Both the position numbers and the translations under genes were made by a program. Source: Enterococcus mundtii (GTDB lineage Bacteria > Bacillota > Bacilli > Lactobacillales > Enterococcaceae). Taken from it: a stretch of 64,000 bases of DNA. The stretch's first letter is position 1; each line of letters begins with the position of its first letter. The stretch is taken from contig NZ_AP019810.1 in NCBI RefSeq assembly GCF_013394305.1, forward strand, positions 124,001 through 188,000, given 5' to 3'. Below the pieces are notes generated by a model, which was not told the DNA's origin, ran no database searches, and was given only the letters and a program-made list of their open reading frames with translations. Below, one piece after another: positions 27,814 through 37,375 of the stretch.

Positions 27814-28866
27814 TTAAATTTTCCCCTTTGTACGCTTTTTTTCTGCCTTTACTTCATGGATCTCTTGACGTAAGATATTCCGTCTTTCTGCAATCACATA
27901 GAAAAAGCCATAAATGAATGGCAAGATGAACGAGCCAAATCGATAAAGCAATAAGGAAGAAACAGCATCTACCGTTCCAACAACAGGTCGAAAGAGCAAT
28001 AGATAAACAAATTCAAACGAGCCAATGCCTGCGGGTGTTGGTAAGACTCCTGATAAAACCACTGCAAAGCTGATAAATGAAAATGTCAAAAGAAAATCAA
28101 GATGTGGATGATTTTCTACTAAAAACAGATAAGGCATCACATACCAACAGAGTAGTTTTAGCAGGTTCCAACAATAGATCCTGATCAATGCGGTGCGGTC
28201 CTGGATGATCGTTTGCACCGTTTCTCTCAGTGAATAGATCTGGCTGTTGCACGTATCGACCCAGTGACGTAAACGTTCAGTTTTGAATAAACGATTGGAC
28301 ACTTTGACGAAAAAAACTTGAAGATTCAAACTGACGGAGACGGTCACAAGAAATAAAATGATCAAAGCCGTCAAAATGATACCAGCAATGATAACCCAAA
28401 TCATATTTGGTGCCTTTTCGTAGAACAAAGAAAATTGAACAATCAAGCCAATGACTGCATAAGTGATCACCGCTAATTTATACATGATCATATGCAGGGC
28501 AGTGACTCCTGCTCCTTGAGAAAACTTCATCCCTTTTTTATTGTAAAAATAAATTTCTGAGATCAGTGTACCCGTTCCAAATGAGACAATCCGATAAAAG
28601 GCAATATAACAAGACGTCCAGAATCCATCACTTGTACTGAAGGATTTGGAAAACGGCTTAGCGATCTCTTTGATTGAGCGACCTTCTACAATTTGATAAA
28701 GTGTACCGAAAAAAAACATCGCCAGAAGCACTTGGACACTTGTTGAAAGCAACTCCTTAAAAATATCCGCAAAAGATTGATTGATCAAATAATAAATAAT
28801 AGCGAGAATAATAGTCAATAATAATAAATTAATGATGATTTTGATTTTTGTTCCTTTAGTAGACAT
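27814..28866 (-). CDS. Flippase-like membrane protein (LPG synthase TM region, UPF0104)
   Basis: This 350-residue protein has eight or so hydrophobic segments. It carries the UPF0104/YbhN hallmark LSGVLPTPAGIGSFEFVYLLLF near residue 265-286. The family resembles the transmembrane flippase half of MprF but lacks the aminoacyl-transferase domain, so it may move lipids without synthesising them. A Lys/Arg-rich tail is cytoplasmic. It follows the DUF1294 and DagK-like genes closely (10-base gap), a possible lipid-related operon. Confidence 0.8.
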   Translation of the reverse strand: MSTKGTKIKIIINLLLLTIILAIIYYLINQSFADIFKELLSTSVQVLLAMFFFGTLYQIVEGRSIKEIAKPFSKSFSTSDGFWTSCYIAFYRIVSFGTGTLISEIYFYNKKGMKFSQGAGVTALHMIMYKLAVITYAVIGLIVQFSLFYEKAPNMIWVIIAGIILTALIILFLVTVSVSLNLQVFFVKVSNRLFKTERLRHWVDTCNSQIYSLRETVQTIIQDRTALIRIYCWNLLKLLCWYVMPYLFLVENHPHLDFLLTFSFISFAVVLSGVLPTPAGIGSFEFVYLLLFRPVVGTVDAVSSLLLYRFGSFILPFIYGFFYVIAERRNILRQEIHEVKAEKKRTKGKI

Positions 28867-28876
28867 GTACGACTCC

Positions 28877-29149
28877 TTAATGGAAAAAATAGATCAAGAC
28901 GAGATCAATCATGATTCCTAACATGAAAACGATCGTGAACTTCTTTTTTTTAGTTTTGTGACGAAATATGCGTTGTGCGAACAAACCGCCCAAACCACCG
29001 CCTAACAAGCTAACAAACAACAAATTACTTTCTGGTACACGCCAAGCGCCTTTTTTTGCCTGACGTTTATCATAACCCATCAAGCCAAATAGATAAACAT
29101 TCACAATGAATAAATAAAACCATAAGGGATTATGCATCAATACTTCCAT
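28877..29149 (-). CDS. DUF1294 small membrane protein
   Basis: This 90-residue protein has two or three hydrophobic segments and the family motifs GYDKRQAKKGAWRVPE, LLGGGLGGLFAQ and RHKTKKKKF. Function is unknown. The ATG at 29149 is chosen for its GGAGG site; an upstream ATG would lie inside the lipid-kinase gene. It sits between the lipid kinase and the flippase-like gene in one transcription unit. Confidence 0.83.
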   Translation of the reverse strand: MEVLMHNPLWFYLFIVNVYLFGLMGYDKRQAKKGAWRVPESNLLFVSLLGGGLGGLFAQRIFRHKTKKKKFTIVFMLGIMIDLVLIYFFH

Positions 29150-29162
29150 CAACTTCCTCCAA

Positions 29163-30065
29163 TTATTGCTCATCTTTTGGTACATAGATCGTTATACCTT
29201 CTGGGATGACTTTTAATTCGATCGGTAAGTCATCTGTAGTATCACCATCCGTCCGAGTCGTCACTTTCTTTTCTCGTGCCTGGATATTGACTTGACTAGC
29301 TGTCAGATATTTGATTCCAGGAACAGAATAGATCTTACCTTTGATCATACGTGGGAGATAAAATGCAAACCGGAAAAAATCTAATGAGGGCACGATAGTG
29401 ATGTGGAACTTGCCATCATCTGGCGCAGCAGAATCATCGAAACCAGTAAAACCGCCTACGGAGTTGGACATCGTGATCGTCAACAACTGTGCTTTTCCCT
29501 TCCAATGCTCTTCTTCCGTTTTGATATCCAAATGATATTTTTTCTTTTTTAGCAATAATTTTACGAAACGTTTGATAAAGATCCATGAACCATATTTTTG
29601 CTTTTCTTTTTGGCTGATCCAGACCGCTGTGTCTGCTAATATGCCAATAGTCAAAGTAGAAATGACTACTTTATCATTCACTTTCCCATAATCGATTTTG
29701 CGGATCGATTCCTCTAACATCATTGCTGCTGCTTCTTCTTTCTCAAAAGGAATGCCTAACACTTTCGCTAAGTTATTGATCGTTCCACCAGGTAATAAGC
29801 CAACATGGTAATGGTCTAATTCATCTTGGAATGCTTGGATGATATGGTGGATCGTGCCATCACCACCAATGATGACTAGTGTATCTACCTCATGTTCTTT
29901 TGCTTTTTCCCTCAATGTTTCATCTTTGATCGACGGTCCAGTTTCTGTTAGATAAACCTCTAGTTCTGGTCGGTGTTTTGCGACGTACTCCTTGAACCAT
30001 TCTGCTAATTGTTCCCCTTCATCCTTTCCTGAACTTTTGTTATAAAATACCAGTAACTTCTTCAT
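29163..30065 (-). CDS. Diacylglycerol kinase-family lipid kinase (DagK/YegS-like)
   Basis: This 300-residue protein has the catalytic GGDGTIHHIIQAF motif and the downstream LPGGTINNLAK (GGT-N) motif of the DAGK catalytic domain, then the beta-sandwich with SAAPDDGKFHI. It should phosphorylate diacylglycerol or a related lipid at the membrane. The ATG at 30065 (MKKLLVFYNKSSGK) is preferred because AGGAGG precedes it; 38 upstream codons in frame are untranslated leader. A TTGACA promoter lies about 100 bases upstream. Confidence 0.9.
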   Translation of the reverse strand: MKKLLVFYNKSSGKDEGEQLAEWFKEYVAKHRPELEVYLTETGPSIKDETLREKAKEHEVDTLVIIGGDGTIHHIIQAFQDELDHYHVGLLPGGTINNLAKVLGIPFEKEEAAAMMLEESIRKIDYGKVNDKVVISTLTIGILADTAVWISQKEKQKYGSWIFIKRFVKLLLKKKKYHLDIKTEEEHWKGKAQLLTITMSNSVGGFTGFDDSAAPDDGKFHITIVPSLDFFRFAFYLPRMIKGKIYSVPGIKYLTASQVNIQAREKKVTTRTDGDTTDDLPIELKVIPEGITIYVPKDEQ

Positions 30066-30161
30066 AAACCATATTCCTCCTACTTTCCTGCAAAAAACAA
30101 AGGGAGTGGATGCGAAATAAACGCTCACCCTCCCCCATGAACAGTGATTCGAGCACTGACT

Positions 30162-30190
30162 AAAATAGCCTCGAATCAATCATATGTCAA
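30162..30190 (-). promoter_or_regulatory. Promoter of the lipid-kinase operon
   Basis: TTGACA (30190-30185), a 17-base spacer and TATTTT (30167-30162) on the minus strand. The leader to the start codon is about 95 bases and contains purine-rich sequence. Confidence 0.65.
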
Positions 30191-30204
30191 TGCAGTGTAG
30201 CAAT

Positions 30205-30231
30205 CAACCAATAATGTGAGATTATTGGTTG
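30205..30231 (-). terminator. Perfect hairpin after pepT, probable terminator
   Basis: The 11-base arms 30205-30215 and 30221-30231 are perfectly complementary around GTGAG, 35 bases past the pepT stop. The U tract is poor, so termination may be incomplete. Confidence 0.55.
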
Positions 30232-30265
30232 AAATTTAATCTTTTTTATCAATGAAACGGATCAA

Positions 30266-31498
30266 TTACACCTGCGTATTCAACTCCGCGATTTTAACAA
30301 TGACATCTGTCGCTTTTTCCATGACTTGTAGAGACACAAATTCAAAACGTCCGTGCATGTTTTCGCCACCTGCAAATAGATTTGGTGTTGGTATCCCCAG
30401 ATAAGAGATTTTTGAGCCATCTGTCCCACCACGTACCGGTTCGATCACTGGCTTGATGTCTAGTTCGATCATTGCTTTTTCAGCTAGATCAACGATACTC
30501 ATATCCTTTTCGATGATTTCACGCATATTGTAGTATTGATCATACATTTCTACTTGAATACGCTCTTGGTCAAACCGTTGATTCATTTTTTCTTGAATGC
30601 TTGTGATCATTGCTTTTCTTGCTTCAAATGACTCACGTTTATGGTCACGGATGATATAGCTCATTTTCGCCTCTTCTGGACTACCATTCAAAGCCATCAA
30701 ATGGAAGAATCCTTCATAACCATCTGTTTTTTCAGGAACTTCATCAGCTGGCAATTCATTGTGGAAGTCGATCGCTAATTGTAAAGCATTGATCATTGTA
30801 TTCTTCGCTGTACCGGGATGGACATTTTTCCCTTGGATCGTGATGTTTGCTTGCGCTGCACTAAACGTTTCGTATTGTAACTCTCCTAAAGGTCCACCAT
30901 CGATCGTGTAAGCAAAATCCACGTTGAACTGTTCTACGTCAAATTTGTCCGCACCAACTCCGATTTCTTCATCTGGACCAAAAGCGACTTTGATCTCCCC
31001 ATGAGGAATGGAAGGATTTTTCAACAAAATCTCCATAGCTGTCATGATTTCTGCAATACCTGCTTTGTCATCTGCGCCTAATAATGTCGTACCATCAGTT
31101 GTGATCAACGTATGGCCATCATAATTTTTTAAATTAGGGAAATCTTTGACATTCAAGGTAAAGCGCCCTTCTTTATCTAGAACGATCGTTGATTCTCCAT
31201 CATAATTTTCAATGATCTGAGGATTTACACCTACTGCATTGAAATCAGCTGTATCCATGTGAGCAATAAAACCAATCGAACGTACGTCATGATCGATATT
31301 ACTAGGTAGTGTAGCTATCACAAAACCGTTTTCTGTATTATATGTTACATCAGACAAGCCTAGATCTTCTAATTCTTTTTTCAAAACTTGCGCAAACTCT
31401 ACTTGCGTTTGGGTAGATGGCGTAGTATAACTTGTTGGATCGGATTGTGTTTCCGTTTTGACATATCTTAAAAATCGCGGTAATAAGTTCTCGTACAT
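30266..31498 (-). CDS. pepT: Peptidase T (tripeptide aminopeptidase)
   Basis: This 410-residue M20B metallopeptidase has [21 protein letters not shown] and PDEEIGVGA, with the C-terminal zinc-ligand region [10 protein letters not shown]. It removes the N-terminal residue of tripeptides in the cytoplasm. AAGGAG precedes the ATG. It lies 15 bases after the Nif3-like gene, so it ends the trmK-nif3-pepT run. Confidence 0.96.
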   Translation of the reverse strand: MYENLLPRFLRYVKTETQSDPTSYTTPSTQTQVEFAQVLKKELEDLGLSDVTYNTENGFVIATLPSNIDHDVRSIGFIAHMDTADFNAVGVNPQIIENYDGESTIVLDKEGRFTLNVKDFPNLKNYDGHTLITTDGTTLLGADDKAGIAEIMTAMEILLKNPSIPHGEIKVAFGPDEEIGVGADKFDVEQFNVDFAYTIDGGPLGELQYETFSAAQANITIQGKNVHPGTAKNTMINALQLAIDFHNELPADEVPEKTDGYEGFFHLMALNGSPEEAKMSYIIRDHKRESFEARKAMITSIQEKMNQRFDQERIQVEMYDQYYNMREIIEKDMSIVDLAEKAMIELDIKPVIEPVRGGTDGSKISYLGIPTPNLFAGGENMHGRFEFVSLQVMEKATDVIVKIAELNTQV

Positions 31499-31513
31499 AA
31501 ATGACTCTCCTTT

Positions 31514-32638
31514 TTATTTAAATTCAAATGGATTGGTCGATGTTTCTGAAACAAAAAAGTCAACCGTCCAATTCTCTTCGTTTTTCCACTTTTCAAACTT
31601 CTCTACAAATTTTTCCTTACACAATGATTCGATATAATGGCCAGGATCAATTGCAGCTAATCCCGCACTTTGCATATCTTGCGCTGTATGGAAATAAATA
31701 TCGCCAGTAATATAGACATCCGCTCCTTGAGCCAAGGCTGCGGGATAAAACTTCTCACCACTTCCACCACAAATAGCGACTCGTTTGATCATTTTTTGTG
31801 GACTTGTCGTTGGGCGAACCACACGTAAACCTTTCAATTGAAAAACTTCTTTTACATGGGCTGCGAAATTATCCAAGCTCTGTTCTTTTGCTAGTTCCCC
31901 AATACGACCTAATCCCCAGGTTTTAACTGGTGCATCGATCGAGAACAAATCAAATGCTGGTTCTTCGTAAGGATGTGCTGCAAACATCGCTTGTAAGACT
32001 TTCTCTTCTATATTTTCTGGGAAGATCACTTCGACTTTGGCTTCTTGGACTTGTTCCCCACGGCCGACTTCACCAATTGTTGGATTCGCTCCAGCTTTTG
32101 GACGGAATCGACCTTGGCCAATCGAGGTAAAACTTGTACTATCATACTCTCCTTGTTCTCCGGCACCCGCTTTTGCTAAGGCAGCTCTTAAACGCGGAGC
32201 ATCCTCCACTGGAAGATAACTGATCAATTTTTTGTAGCCACGTTCATGTGTTCGAACAAGATGACCTGTGACCTCAATTCCTAATTGCTCACAAAACCAA
32301 TCGTTCAACCCATCTTCAATGATATCCATGTTTGTGTGGGCTGCATAGACTGCAATATCATGTTTCAACAAATCAGCGTACATTTTTTCTTGTGGAGAAT
32401 CAGTAATCAAGCGTTTGACTGGTCTAAAAATCGGGGGATGTTTTGCAATCAAAAGATCGATCTTTTTCTCAATGGCTTCTGCCACCACTTCTGGTCGGAC
32501 ATCTAAAGTCATCATCACACGTTGGATCGGTTTGTCCAAGGTGCCGATGTGCAACCCAACTGGATCGCCTTCTTCTGCTAACCATTGCGGGCAATAGCTT
32601 TCAAATTTTTTGATGAAATCTTGTGCTTTAATGGACAT
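31514..32638 (-). CDS. Nif3-like dinuclear metal center protein
   Basis: This 374-residue protein has metal-site motifs LLIAKHPPIF, YAAHTNMD and the C-terminal DPGHYIES. The central insertion with HPYEEPAFDLF is the PII-like domain seen in Bacillus YqfO-type members. Proposed roles include GTP cyclohydrolase I type 2 chemistry, but none is settled. The ATG at 32638 is chosen because GGAGG within the trmK end lies 9 bases upstream; only one base separates it from the trmK stop. Confidence 0.9.
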   Translation of the reverse strand: MSIKAQDFIKKFESYCPQWLAEEGDPVGLHIGTLDKPIQRVMMTLDVRPEVVAEAIEKKIDLLIAKHPPIFRPVKRLITDSPQEKMYADLLKHDIAVYAAHTNMDIIEDGLNDWFCEQLGIEVTGHLVRTHERGYKKLISYLPVEDAPRLRAALAKAGAGEQGEYDSTSFTSIGQGRFRPKAGANPTIGEVGRGEQVQEAKVEVIFPENIEEKVLQAMFAAHPYEEPAFDLFSIDAPVKTWGLGRIGELAKEQSLDNFAAHVKEVFQLKGLRVVRPTTSPQKMIKRVAICGGSGEKFYPAALAQGADVYITGDIYFHTAQDMQSAGLAAIDPGHYIESLCKEKFVEKFEKWKNEENWTVDFFVSETSTNPFEFK

Positions 32639-32639
32639 G

Positions 32640-33332
32640 TCATAAAACCTCCTTGATCCATTCCACCTCTTGTTGGATTGTCTCATATCTGTTTTGTTCA
32701 CTCGCATTTTTTAATTGCTCTAAGATCACTTCACGTTGTTTAAGCTCACGTTGCCATTTTGCCGAAAAAGCAGCGTTTTTCTCTTCGAGTAAGAATGGCC
32801 CAAACATCAGCTCTTTTTCAGAATAGTCGATGGGCTGTTCTTTCTTTTCAGCTACGATGATCTCATAGATTTTTTTGTTTTCTTCGATGATTTCTTCTGC
32901 AATGATCTGATAGTTATTTTCTTTCAGCCACGTTCTTAAAGTTTTTTCGCCAATATTGGGCTGTAGAATCAAACGTTCTTCTCCCGATAAGCGCTGGTTT
33001 TGTCGACCAGATTCTAAGATGTCGCGAATCAAAGAGCCTCCCATGCCAGCAATCGTGATCGCGCTGATTTGATCGTCCTTTTCGATGGCCTCTAATCCAT
33101 TGGCCAAGCGTACCTCGATTCGCTCAGACAGTCCATTTTTCATCACCTGTCGTTTTGCCGATTCAAAAGGTCCTTTAACGACTTCTCCAGCTATAGCAAA
33201 GTCGATTTTCCCTTTTAGCATCAATGCGACGGGTAAGTACGCATGATCTGAACCGATATCTGCTAAACGAGCAGCTTCCGGTACAAAACGTCCGACAGTT
33301 TCAAGACGTTTCGATAACTCTGTGTGATTCAT
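32640..33332 (-). CDS. trmK: tRNA (adenine(22)-N1)-methyltransferase TrmK
   Basis: This 230-residue SAM enzyme has the N-terminal ADIGSDHAYLPVAL (SAM site), a central AITIAGMGGSLI and LILQPNIGEKTLRTWL, all typical of TrmK/YqfN. A C-terminal coiled-coil follows. It methylates N1 of A22 in certain tRNAs. In related genomes it is found with the same Nif3-like neighbour. The 15-bp palindrome at 33359-33373 lies in its leader. Confidence 0.93.
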   Translation of the reverse strand: MNHTELSKRLETVGRFVPEAARLADIGSDHAYLPVALMLKGKIDFAIAGEVVKGPFESAKRQVMKNGLSERIEVRLANGLEAIEKDDQISAITIAGMGGSLIRDILESGRQNQRLSGEERLILQPNIGEKTLRTWLKENNYQIIAEEIIEENKKIYEIIVAEKKEQPIDYSEKELMFGPFLLEEKNAAFSAKWQRELKQREVILEQLKNASEQNRYETIQQEVEWIKEVL

Positions 33333-33358
33333 TTTTCCACTCCTTAACTACTGAATGT

Positions 33359-33373
33359 TTGGATGTCATCCAA
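33359..33373. repeat. Short palindrome in the trmK leader
   Basis: TTGGATGTCATCCAA is a perfect 7-1-7 palindrome 27 bases upstream of the trmK start codon. It has no U tract, so it is not a terminator; an operator or chance are both possible. Confidence 0.45.
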
Positions 33374-33483
33374 TTTGTCATGACTTTAGACAAACACTTA
33401 CTTATTAAAGTTATCCTACTTATTTACATTTTTATGATAACTATTGTTCTTATCCCTATCATAACATTAGTTTATGTTCAATA

Positions 33484-33520
33484 GAAAAAAGAACTGGGAA
33501 AATATCCCAGTCTTTTTTTA
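33484..33520. terminator. Terminator after the lipoprotein gene
   Basis: The stem 33486-33499 with 33505-33518 (ACTGGGA/TCCCAGT core) is flanked by A6 and T7 runs. It is 35 bases past the lipoprotein stop at 33555 and can act in both directions. Confidence 0.88.
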
Positions 33521-33554
33521 GCAAGTAATCAAAAGATTTCGATTGATTCTTTTT

Positions 33555-33986
33555 TTATTGGGCAGTGATCTCAATGATCGAATTTCCAGGAACTTGTGGA
33601 GGGATCGACATCGTCATGACCGCCATTTCTACCAATTTAAATTCGATCTTTTCTCCTTCTTTCAAGGAATCGACACCACCAGTGATTTGATCCACTGAAG
33701 CATTTAAGATCACCCCATCATTGCTGAAGGACGTACCGATATTTGCTGGATCTTCTATTTCTTCTACATCTTTGACGGTGATTTGGTATACATCACCTTC
33801 CGCTTCGCCGAAGCTTTCGATCGTACCTGTAAACACACTTTGCTTTTGTTCGGTAGAACTATCTGTTTCCACTGTCGATTCTGCATTGATCGAATCGATT
33901 GAACCTGTACTTCCTTCTTCGTTGCCGCAGCCTGCCAATGCAAACAAGAGACCGGCAGCAACTAGACCAGTTAAAATAGCTTTCAT
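33555..33986 (-). CDS. Putative lipoprotein of unknown function
   Basis: This 143-residue protein has a lipobox LFALAGC (Cys about 20) after a short hydrophobic signal, so it should be anchored outside the membrane. A Ser/Thr/Glu-rich linker is followed by a small domain (about 48-143) with a beta-rich pattern (FTGTIESFGEAEGDVYQITV). The second of two consecutive ATGs is preferred because GGAGG lies 7 bases upstream. It stands alone between two terminators. No function recognised. Confidence 0.78.
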   Translation of the reverse strand: MKAILTGLVAAGLLFALAGCGNEEGSTGSIDSINAESTVETDSSTEQKQSVFTGTIESFGEAEGDVYQITVKDVEEIEDPANIGTSFSNDGVILNASVDQITGGVDSLKEGEKIEFKLVEMAVMTMSIPPQVPGNSIIEITAQ

Positions 33987-34108
33987 CATACATCCTCCGT
34001 GTAATTTCTTGCGTTACTGCTTTGATGATTCCATCCGGTTATTTCTTCAAGTCCATGGATTCGTTTCATCTTAACTTTGTTCATTTTATGAATTTTTATT
34101 GAAAAGGT

Positions 34109-34149
34109 GAAAAACAGTGACAGTTGAGTAGATACTCCAACCTGTTTCT
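34109..34149 (-). terminator. Probable terminator of the nrdR-dnaB-dnaI operon
   Basis: An imperfect hairpin (about 34115-34125 with 34133-34145) is followed on the minus strand by a CTGTTTTTC tract about 20 bases after the dnaI stop. Confidence 0.6.
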
Positions 34150-34169
34150 GTAAAAATCATTTAATGACA

Positions 34170-35096
34170 TTAGCCATTTCGGCGATTTCGGCCTGTCATT
34201 TCGATTTCTTTTGTCAAATAGCGGATTCGTTCCATGATCCGTTTGGCTTTCAACGGTTCCTCATCGCCTCGTTGTGTCACCGTCAAATGCTGTTCTAATT
34301 CGTTCATCGTGAAGTTTGAAGAAAAGAACGTTGGCAATTGTTCTTGCATCCGATACTGTAAGATGACACCAAATACTTCGTCACGGATCCAACTACTCAT
34401 CGCATCCGCTCCAATATCATCGATCATCAAGATCGGCGATTTCTTCACCGCATCTAACTTCTCAGCCACTTGATCTTTACCGATGGCTTGCTTCATTTCC
34501 ACTGCAAATGTTGGAAAATGAACCAACGTTGTGGTGAATCCTTTGACTGCCAATTCTTTCGCTGTTGCACCTAAAAGATAGGTTTTCCCGATACCAAAAC
34601 TTCCGACCAAGTACAACCCTTTGTGAAAGCTTTTAGGATCAGCTGAATATTGTTCAACGAAGTCTAATGCTTCCAAGCTTGCATAGCCACGTCCATCTGT
34701 TCGTTCAAAATTTTCAAAGGAAGCAGATTGGATGTCTTTGGGCATATCCATTGCTTTCACACGACTCTTGATCTCTTCTTGTTTTTGACGAGCTAAGAGT
34801 GCTTCTGTCGGCACGTAGGTGACGTCGACATAGTGGAAATTCAATGTCAATTTTGGTTCATATCCGGGAGCGATCATGGTTGGATCGTTCGTTTGATATT
34901 TTCTTTTTTCTTGGACATACTCATAGAGTTTGGCATAACTTTTTTCGATATCCGCTTGCGTCAATCGGTCTTGATGGGCTGACAGAAAGGCTTGAACATC
35001 CGCATCATTCAAAACTTCAGCAATCATCTCGGAATACTTTTCTTGGTAGTTGCGTTTACTGATGATTTTCTTCAGTTCTTTTCCCACATCTTCCAT
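34170..35096 (-). CDS. dnaI: Primosomal protein DnaI (helicase loader)
   Basis: This 308-residue AAA+ ATPase has an N-terminal helicase-binding domain, Walker A GSFGIGKT (165-172), Walker B PILMIDDIGA (about 220) and a sensor region FFSSNF. It loads the replicative helicase DnaC(B) with DnaB/DnaD. Its ATG overlaps the dnaB stop by one base (TAATG), indicating coupling. Confidence 0.95.
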   Translation of the reverse strand: MEDVGKELKKIISKRNYQEKYSEMIAEVLNDADVQAFLSAHQDRLTQADIEKSYAKLYEYVQEKRKYQTNDPTMIAPGYEPKLTLNFHYVDVTYVPTEALLARQKQEEIKSRVKAMDMPKDIQSASFENFERTDGRGYASLEALDFVEQYSADPKSFHKGLYLVGSFGIGKTYLLGATAKELAVKGFTTTLVHFPTFAVEMKQAIGKDQVAEKLDAVKKSPILMIDDIGADAMSSWIRDEVFGVILQYRMQEQLPTFFSSNFTMNELEQHLTVTQRGDEEPLKAKRIMERIRYLTKEIEMTGRNRRNG

Positions 35097-36478
35097 TAGC
35101 TCTCACCTTCCTTTTTAGCCAGATACTCTTTGAAGCGACGATCGATCTCGGCTTTTTTCTCTGTACTGATTTGCGTTTCGTCTTTTGGTTGATTGACCCA
35201 ATCAGGCAATTTTTCTCGCCTTACATTTCGGCGATAATTTGACGTGTTGTTTTGTTTTGACGCTTTCGGTTGTTTCGCTTTCGTACTCAATGTATGGAGA
35301 TGTTCAATCGCTTCTTCTGGCGTACTGATTTTTTTTTGCGCCCACTCATTAGCGATCGTATTCACGAAGCTCGCATTTAAGCTCGCATGGTTTTTTATAA
35401 CTAACACATAGTTGATCAAAATGTTGATGACACTGCTAGACAGACCGGATTGAGTGACCAAATCTTGCAACAACCAATTTTCCTGTTTGGAAACATACCC
35501 GCCTTTTTCTTTTTTTATCGCTTCGAGATAACGCATCGGTGGGGTTTGGCGTGCGACTTGGATCAATTGTTGTGCAGCACTAGGCAACGCCTGATTGACA
35601 GGGACACCTGTTTCAGCAGACTGATCGGTAACCAGAGTGTTGCTCGATTGTCGCAACGTATTCTGCTGTTGCTGCCGTAACAAGACGATCCGTTGGAGTT
35701 CTTTTAAAGATACTTCTTCTGTCGTAAAATCAAATGACTGTAGAAGCAACTCTCCTAAAGTCAGTTCATCGAAGCCATAGAGTTGTTGGTATGTTTTCGC
35801 TTGTTGCAGAACTGGTTCTGTCAACTGATTGATGTGTTGTTTCTTCAACCAATCGGTTAAAAACGTCCAGTCAAACGAGTCTGAATCTGCGATCAATGAT
35901 TTGGGTTCAACAGTTGTGAATTGTTGCTGGATCGATTCCACTTGTTCTTGGTTTGCTGCATAGACTGTTTCATTGAACCGATAGACTTCCAAAAACTTCT
36001 TAGTGATTTTTTGATAGCCTTCATGCGAAAGATTTTTTGGCTTAAATAATTCCGTCAATTGGTTGAATCGACGTTCGCCAACTTTTTCTAAAAGTAAAAA
36101 AGAAAGTAACGTGTCATTGAAAAACGTAGGAACGTCCATCGGTTCTAGCAACTCATAAAGAAAACAATTACCCAAATTTTCATCTTTTTTGAAATAGACT
36201 TCTAAAAGACCGATTCCTTCTAATTTTTTTCGTGCCTCATAAAATTGCGGTAATCCACAACTTAGACTACTCAATAAATCGGCGTGTAATCCTTCAGGAC
36301 CTACGCCAGTTTCTAGCGAGATCTCCGAATACAACGTCAAGTAAAGACTCAACGCTTCTCCCCCGATCAATGGTTGGTAAAGGGATAACAAGGCAGACTT
36401 TCCTTCTTCTTTTAAAGGACTGCTTTTTCTTCCTTGGTAAATATTTTTCGGTTGTAATTCTTTCCACGCATTTTCCAA
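35096..36478 (-). CDS. dnaB: Replication initiation and membrane attachment protein DnaB
   Basis: This 460-residue protein has the low-GC Gram-positive DnaB architecture: an N-terminal domain (SLYQPLIGGEALSLYLTLYSE at about 33-53) and two DnaD-like helical domains, the last around 310-390 with WLLQDLVTQSGLSSSVINILINYV. It helps place the helicase at oriC and restart sites. Its C-terminus is basic and disordered. It follows nrdR by 22 bases and is coupled to dnaI. Confidence 0.93.
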   Translation of the reverse strand: MENAWKELQPKNIYQGRKSSPLKEEGKSALLSLYQPLIGGEALSLYLTLYSEISLETGVGPEGLHADLLSSLSCGLPQFYEARKKLEGIGLLEVYFKKDENLGNCFLYELLEPMDVPTFFNDTLLSFLLLEKVGERRFNQLTELFKPKNLSHEGYQKITKKFLEVYRFNETVYAANQEQVESIQQQFTTVEPKSLIADSDSFDWTFLTDWLKKQHINQLTEPVLQQAKTYQQLYGFDELTLGELLLQSFDFTTEEVSLKELQRIVLLRQQQQNTLRQSSNTLVTDQSAETGVPVNQALPSAAQQLIQVARQTPPMRYLEAIKKEKGGYVSKQENWLLQDLVTQSGLSSSVINILINYVLVIKNHASLNASFVNTIANEWAQKKISTPEEAIEHLHTLSTKAKQPKASKQNNTSNYRRNVRREKLPDWVNQPKDETQISTEKKAEIDRRFKEYLAKKEGES

Positions 36479-36500
36479 GGAATGCTCCCTCCTTTATTAT

Positions 36501-36986
36501 TTACGCATCATTTTCACTATTACTCGTATCTTTTGCTTTATCAACAATGTCTTGTAATTCTTTCAAAAAGACAGACATATCTTTGAATTGACGATAGACA
36601 CTCGCAAAACGAATATAGGCGATTTCATCTAAGTTCACTAAATCTTCCATGACGTATTCACCGATCAGATTAGTTGAAACCTCATTTTCGCCAAGACTTC
36701 TTACACGATTTTCAACATGGTTGACGATCTGTTCCATTTGTTCCATCGCTACTGGCCGTTTTTCGGCAGAACGGATCAATCCACGTAAAATCTTGTCACG
36801 ATTGAATTCTTCTCGTTCACCATTTTTCTTGATGACTAATAAAGGTGCCGCTTCAATTCGTTCAAAGGTTGTAAAACGGAAGGAACATTTTTCGCACTCA
36901 CGGCGTCTTCTTATCGCTCGACCATCGTCAGCTTGACGACTATCGATCACTCTTGAGTTATTATGTTGACATCTAGGACATCTCAT
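36501..36986 (-). CDS. nrdR: Transcriptional repressor NrdR
   Basis: This 161-residue protein starts [17 protein letters not shown] with a four-cysteine zinc ribbon, then an ATP-cone (about 49-139) with [19 protein letters not shown]. It represses ribonucleotide reductase operons when dATP is high. The ATG at 36986 follows AGAGGTG and matches the family; an upstream GTG is inside that site. It is the first gene of nrdR-dnaB-dnaI. Confidence 0.96.
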   Translation of the reverse strand: MRCPRCQHNNSRVIDSRQADDGRAIRRRRECEKCSFRFTTFERIEAAPLLVIKKNGEREEFNRDKILRGLIRSAEKRPVAMEQMEQIVNHVENRVRSLGENEVSTNLIGEYVMEDLVNLDEIAYIRFASVYRQFKDMSVFLKELQDIVDKAKDTSNSENDA

Positions 36987-37060
36987 CGTAATTTTCACCT
37001 CTCTTGGTGTAGTTTGATCGCTTATTTGAATGTACCATATGAAGTTGTTCTATCAGTTGA

Positions 37061-37096
37061 TTTTTAACACCAATTATGAATCATTGGTGTTAAAAA
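37061..37096. repeat. Perfect 14-bp inverted repeat in the nrdR leader
   Basis: Arms 37061-37074 and 37083-37096 (AACACCAAT/ATTGGTGTT core, with T5 and A5 at the outer ends) are perfectly complementary around an 8-base loop. The 3' end is A-rich on both strands, so it is not a typical terminator. It abuts a copy of the dispersed repeat. Confidence 0.6.
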
Positions 37097-37194
37097 GGCT
37101 GGTTTTCAACACTAAGCTTAAAAATTATAAAATATGAAAAGGATTTTTTCAATTTATATCTTATTGCTCAGTTCAAAGTGATTTTCACAACTTC
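37081..37194 (-). repeat. Dispersed intergenic repeat, diverged copy
   Basis: It aligns along its length with the copy at 39362-39476: shared GGTGTT, TTTTCAACACTAAGCTTAAA-like stretch, AAAATATGAAAAG hairpin, CTTATTGCTCAG and TTTTCACAAC. It lies between csbD and nrdR, probably within the nrdR leader transcript. Confidence 0.65.
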
Positions 37195-37283
37195 ACTGCT
37201 TATTGTTTTAGATTTTTTTCCACTGATTTTTTATTGAACTAATTCAAGTGGAGCGTAATAAACGTTTTCTTATTACTAACTTT

Positions 37284-37292
37284 AGTATAACA
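37284..37292 (-). promoter_or_regulatory. Candidate extended -10 of the nrdR operon
   Basis: TGTTATACT on the minus strand is a good extended -10; no clear -35 is present. If used, the leader is about 290 bases and includes the repeat copy. Confidence 0.45.
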
Positions 37293-37375
37293 TGAAACAA
37301 TTAAGCAATGCGACTGTCCCAGTTAAAAAATCGCTTGAACTGAAAGATTTGTTGTGTTTTTATCTCAACGAACGA

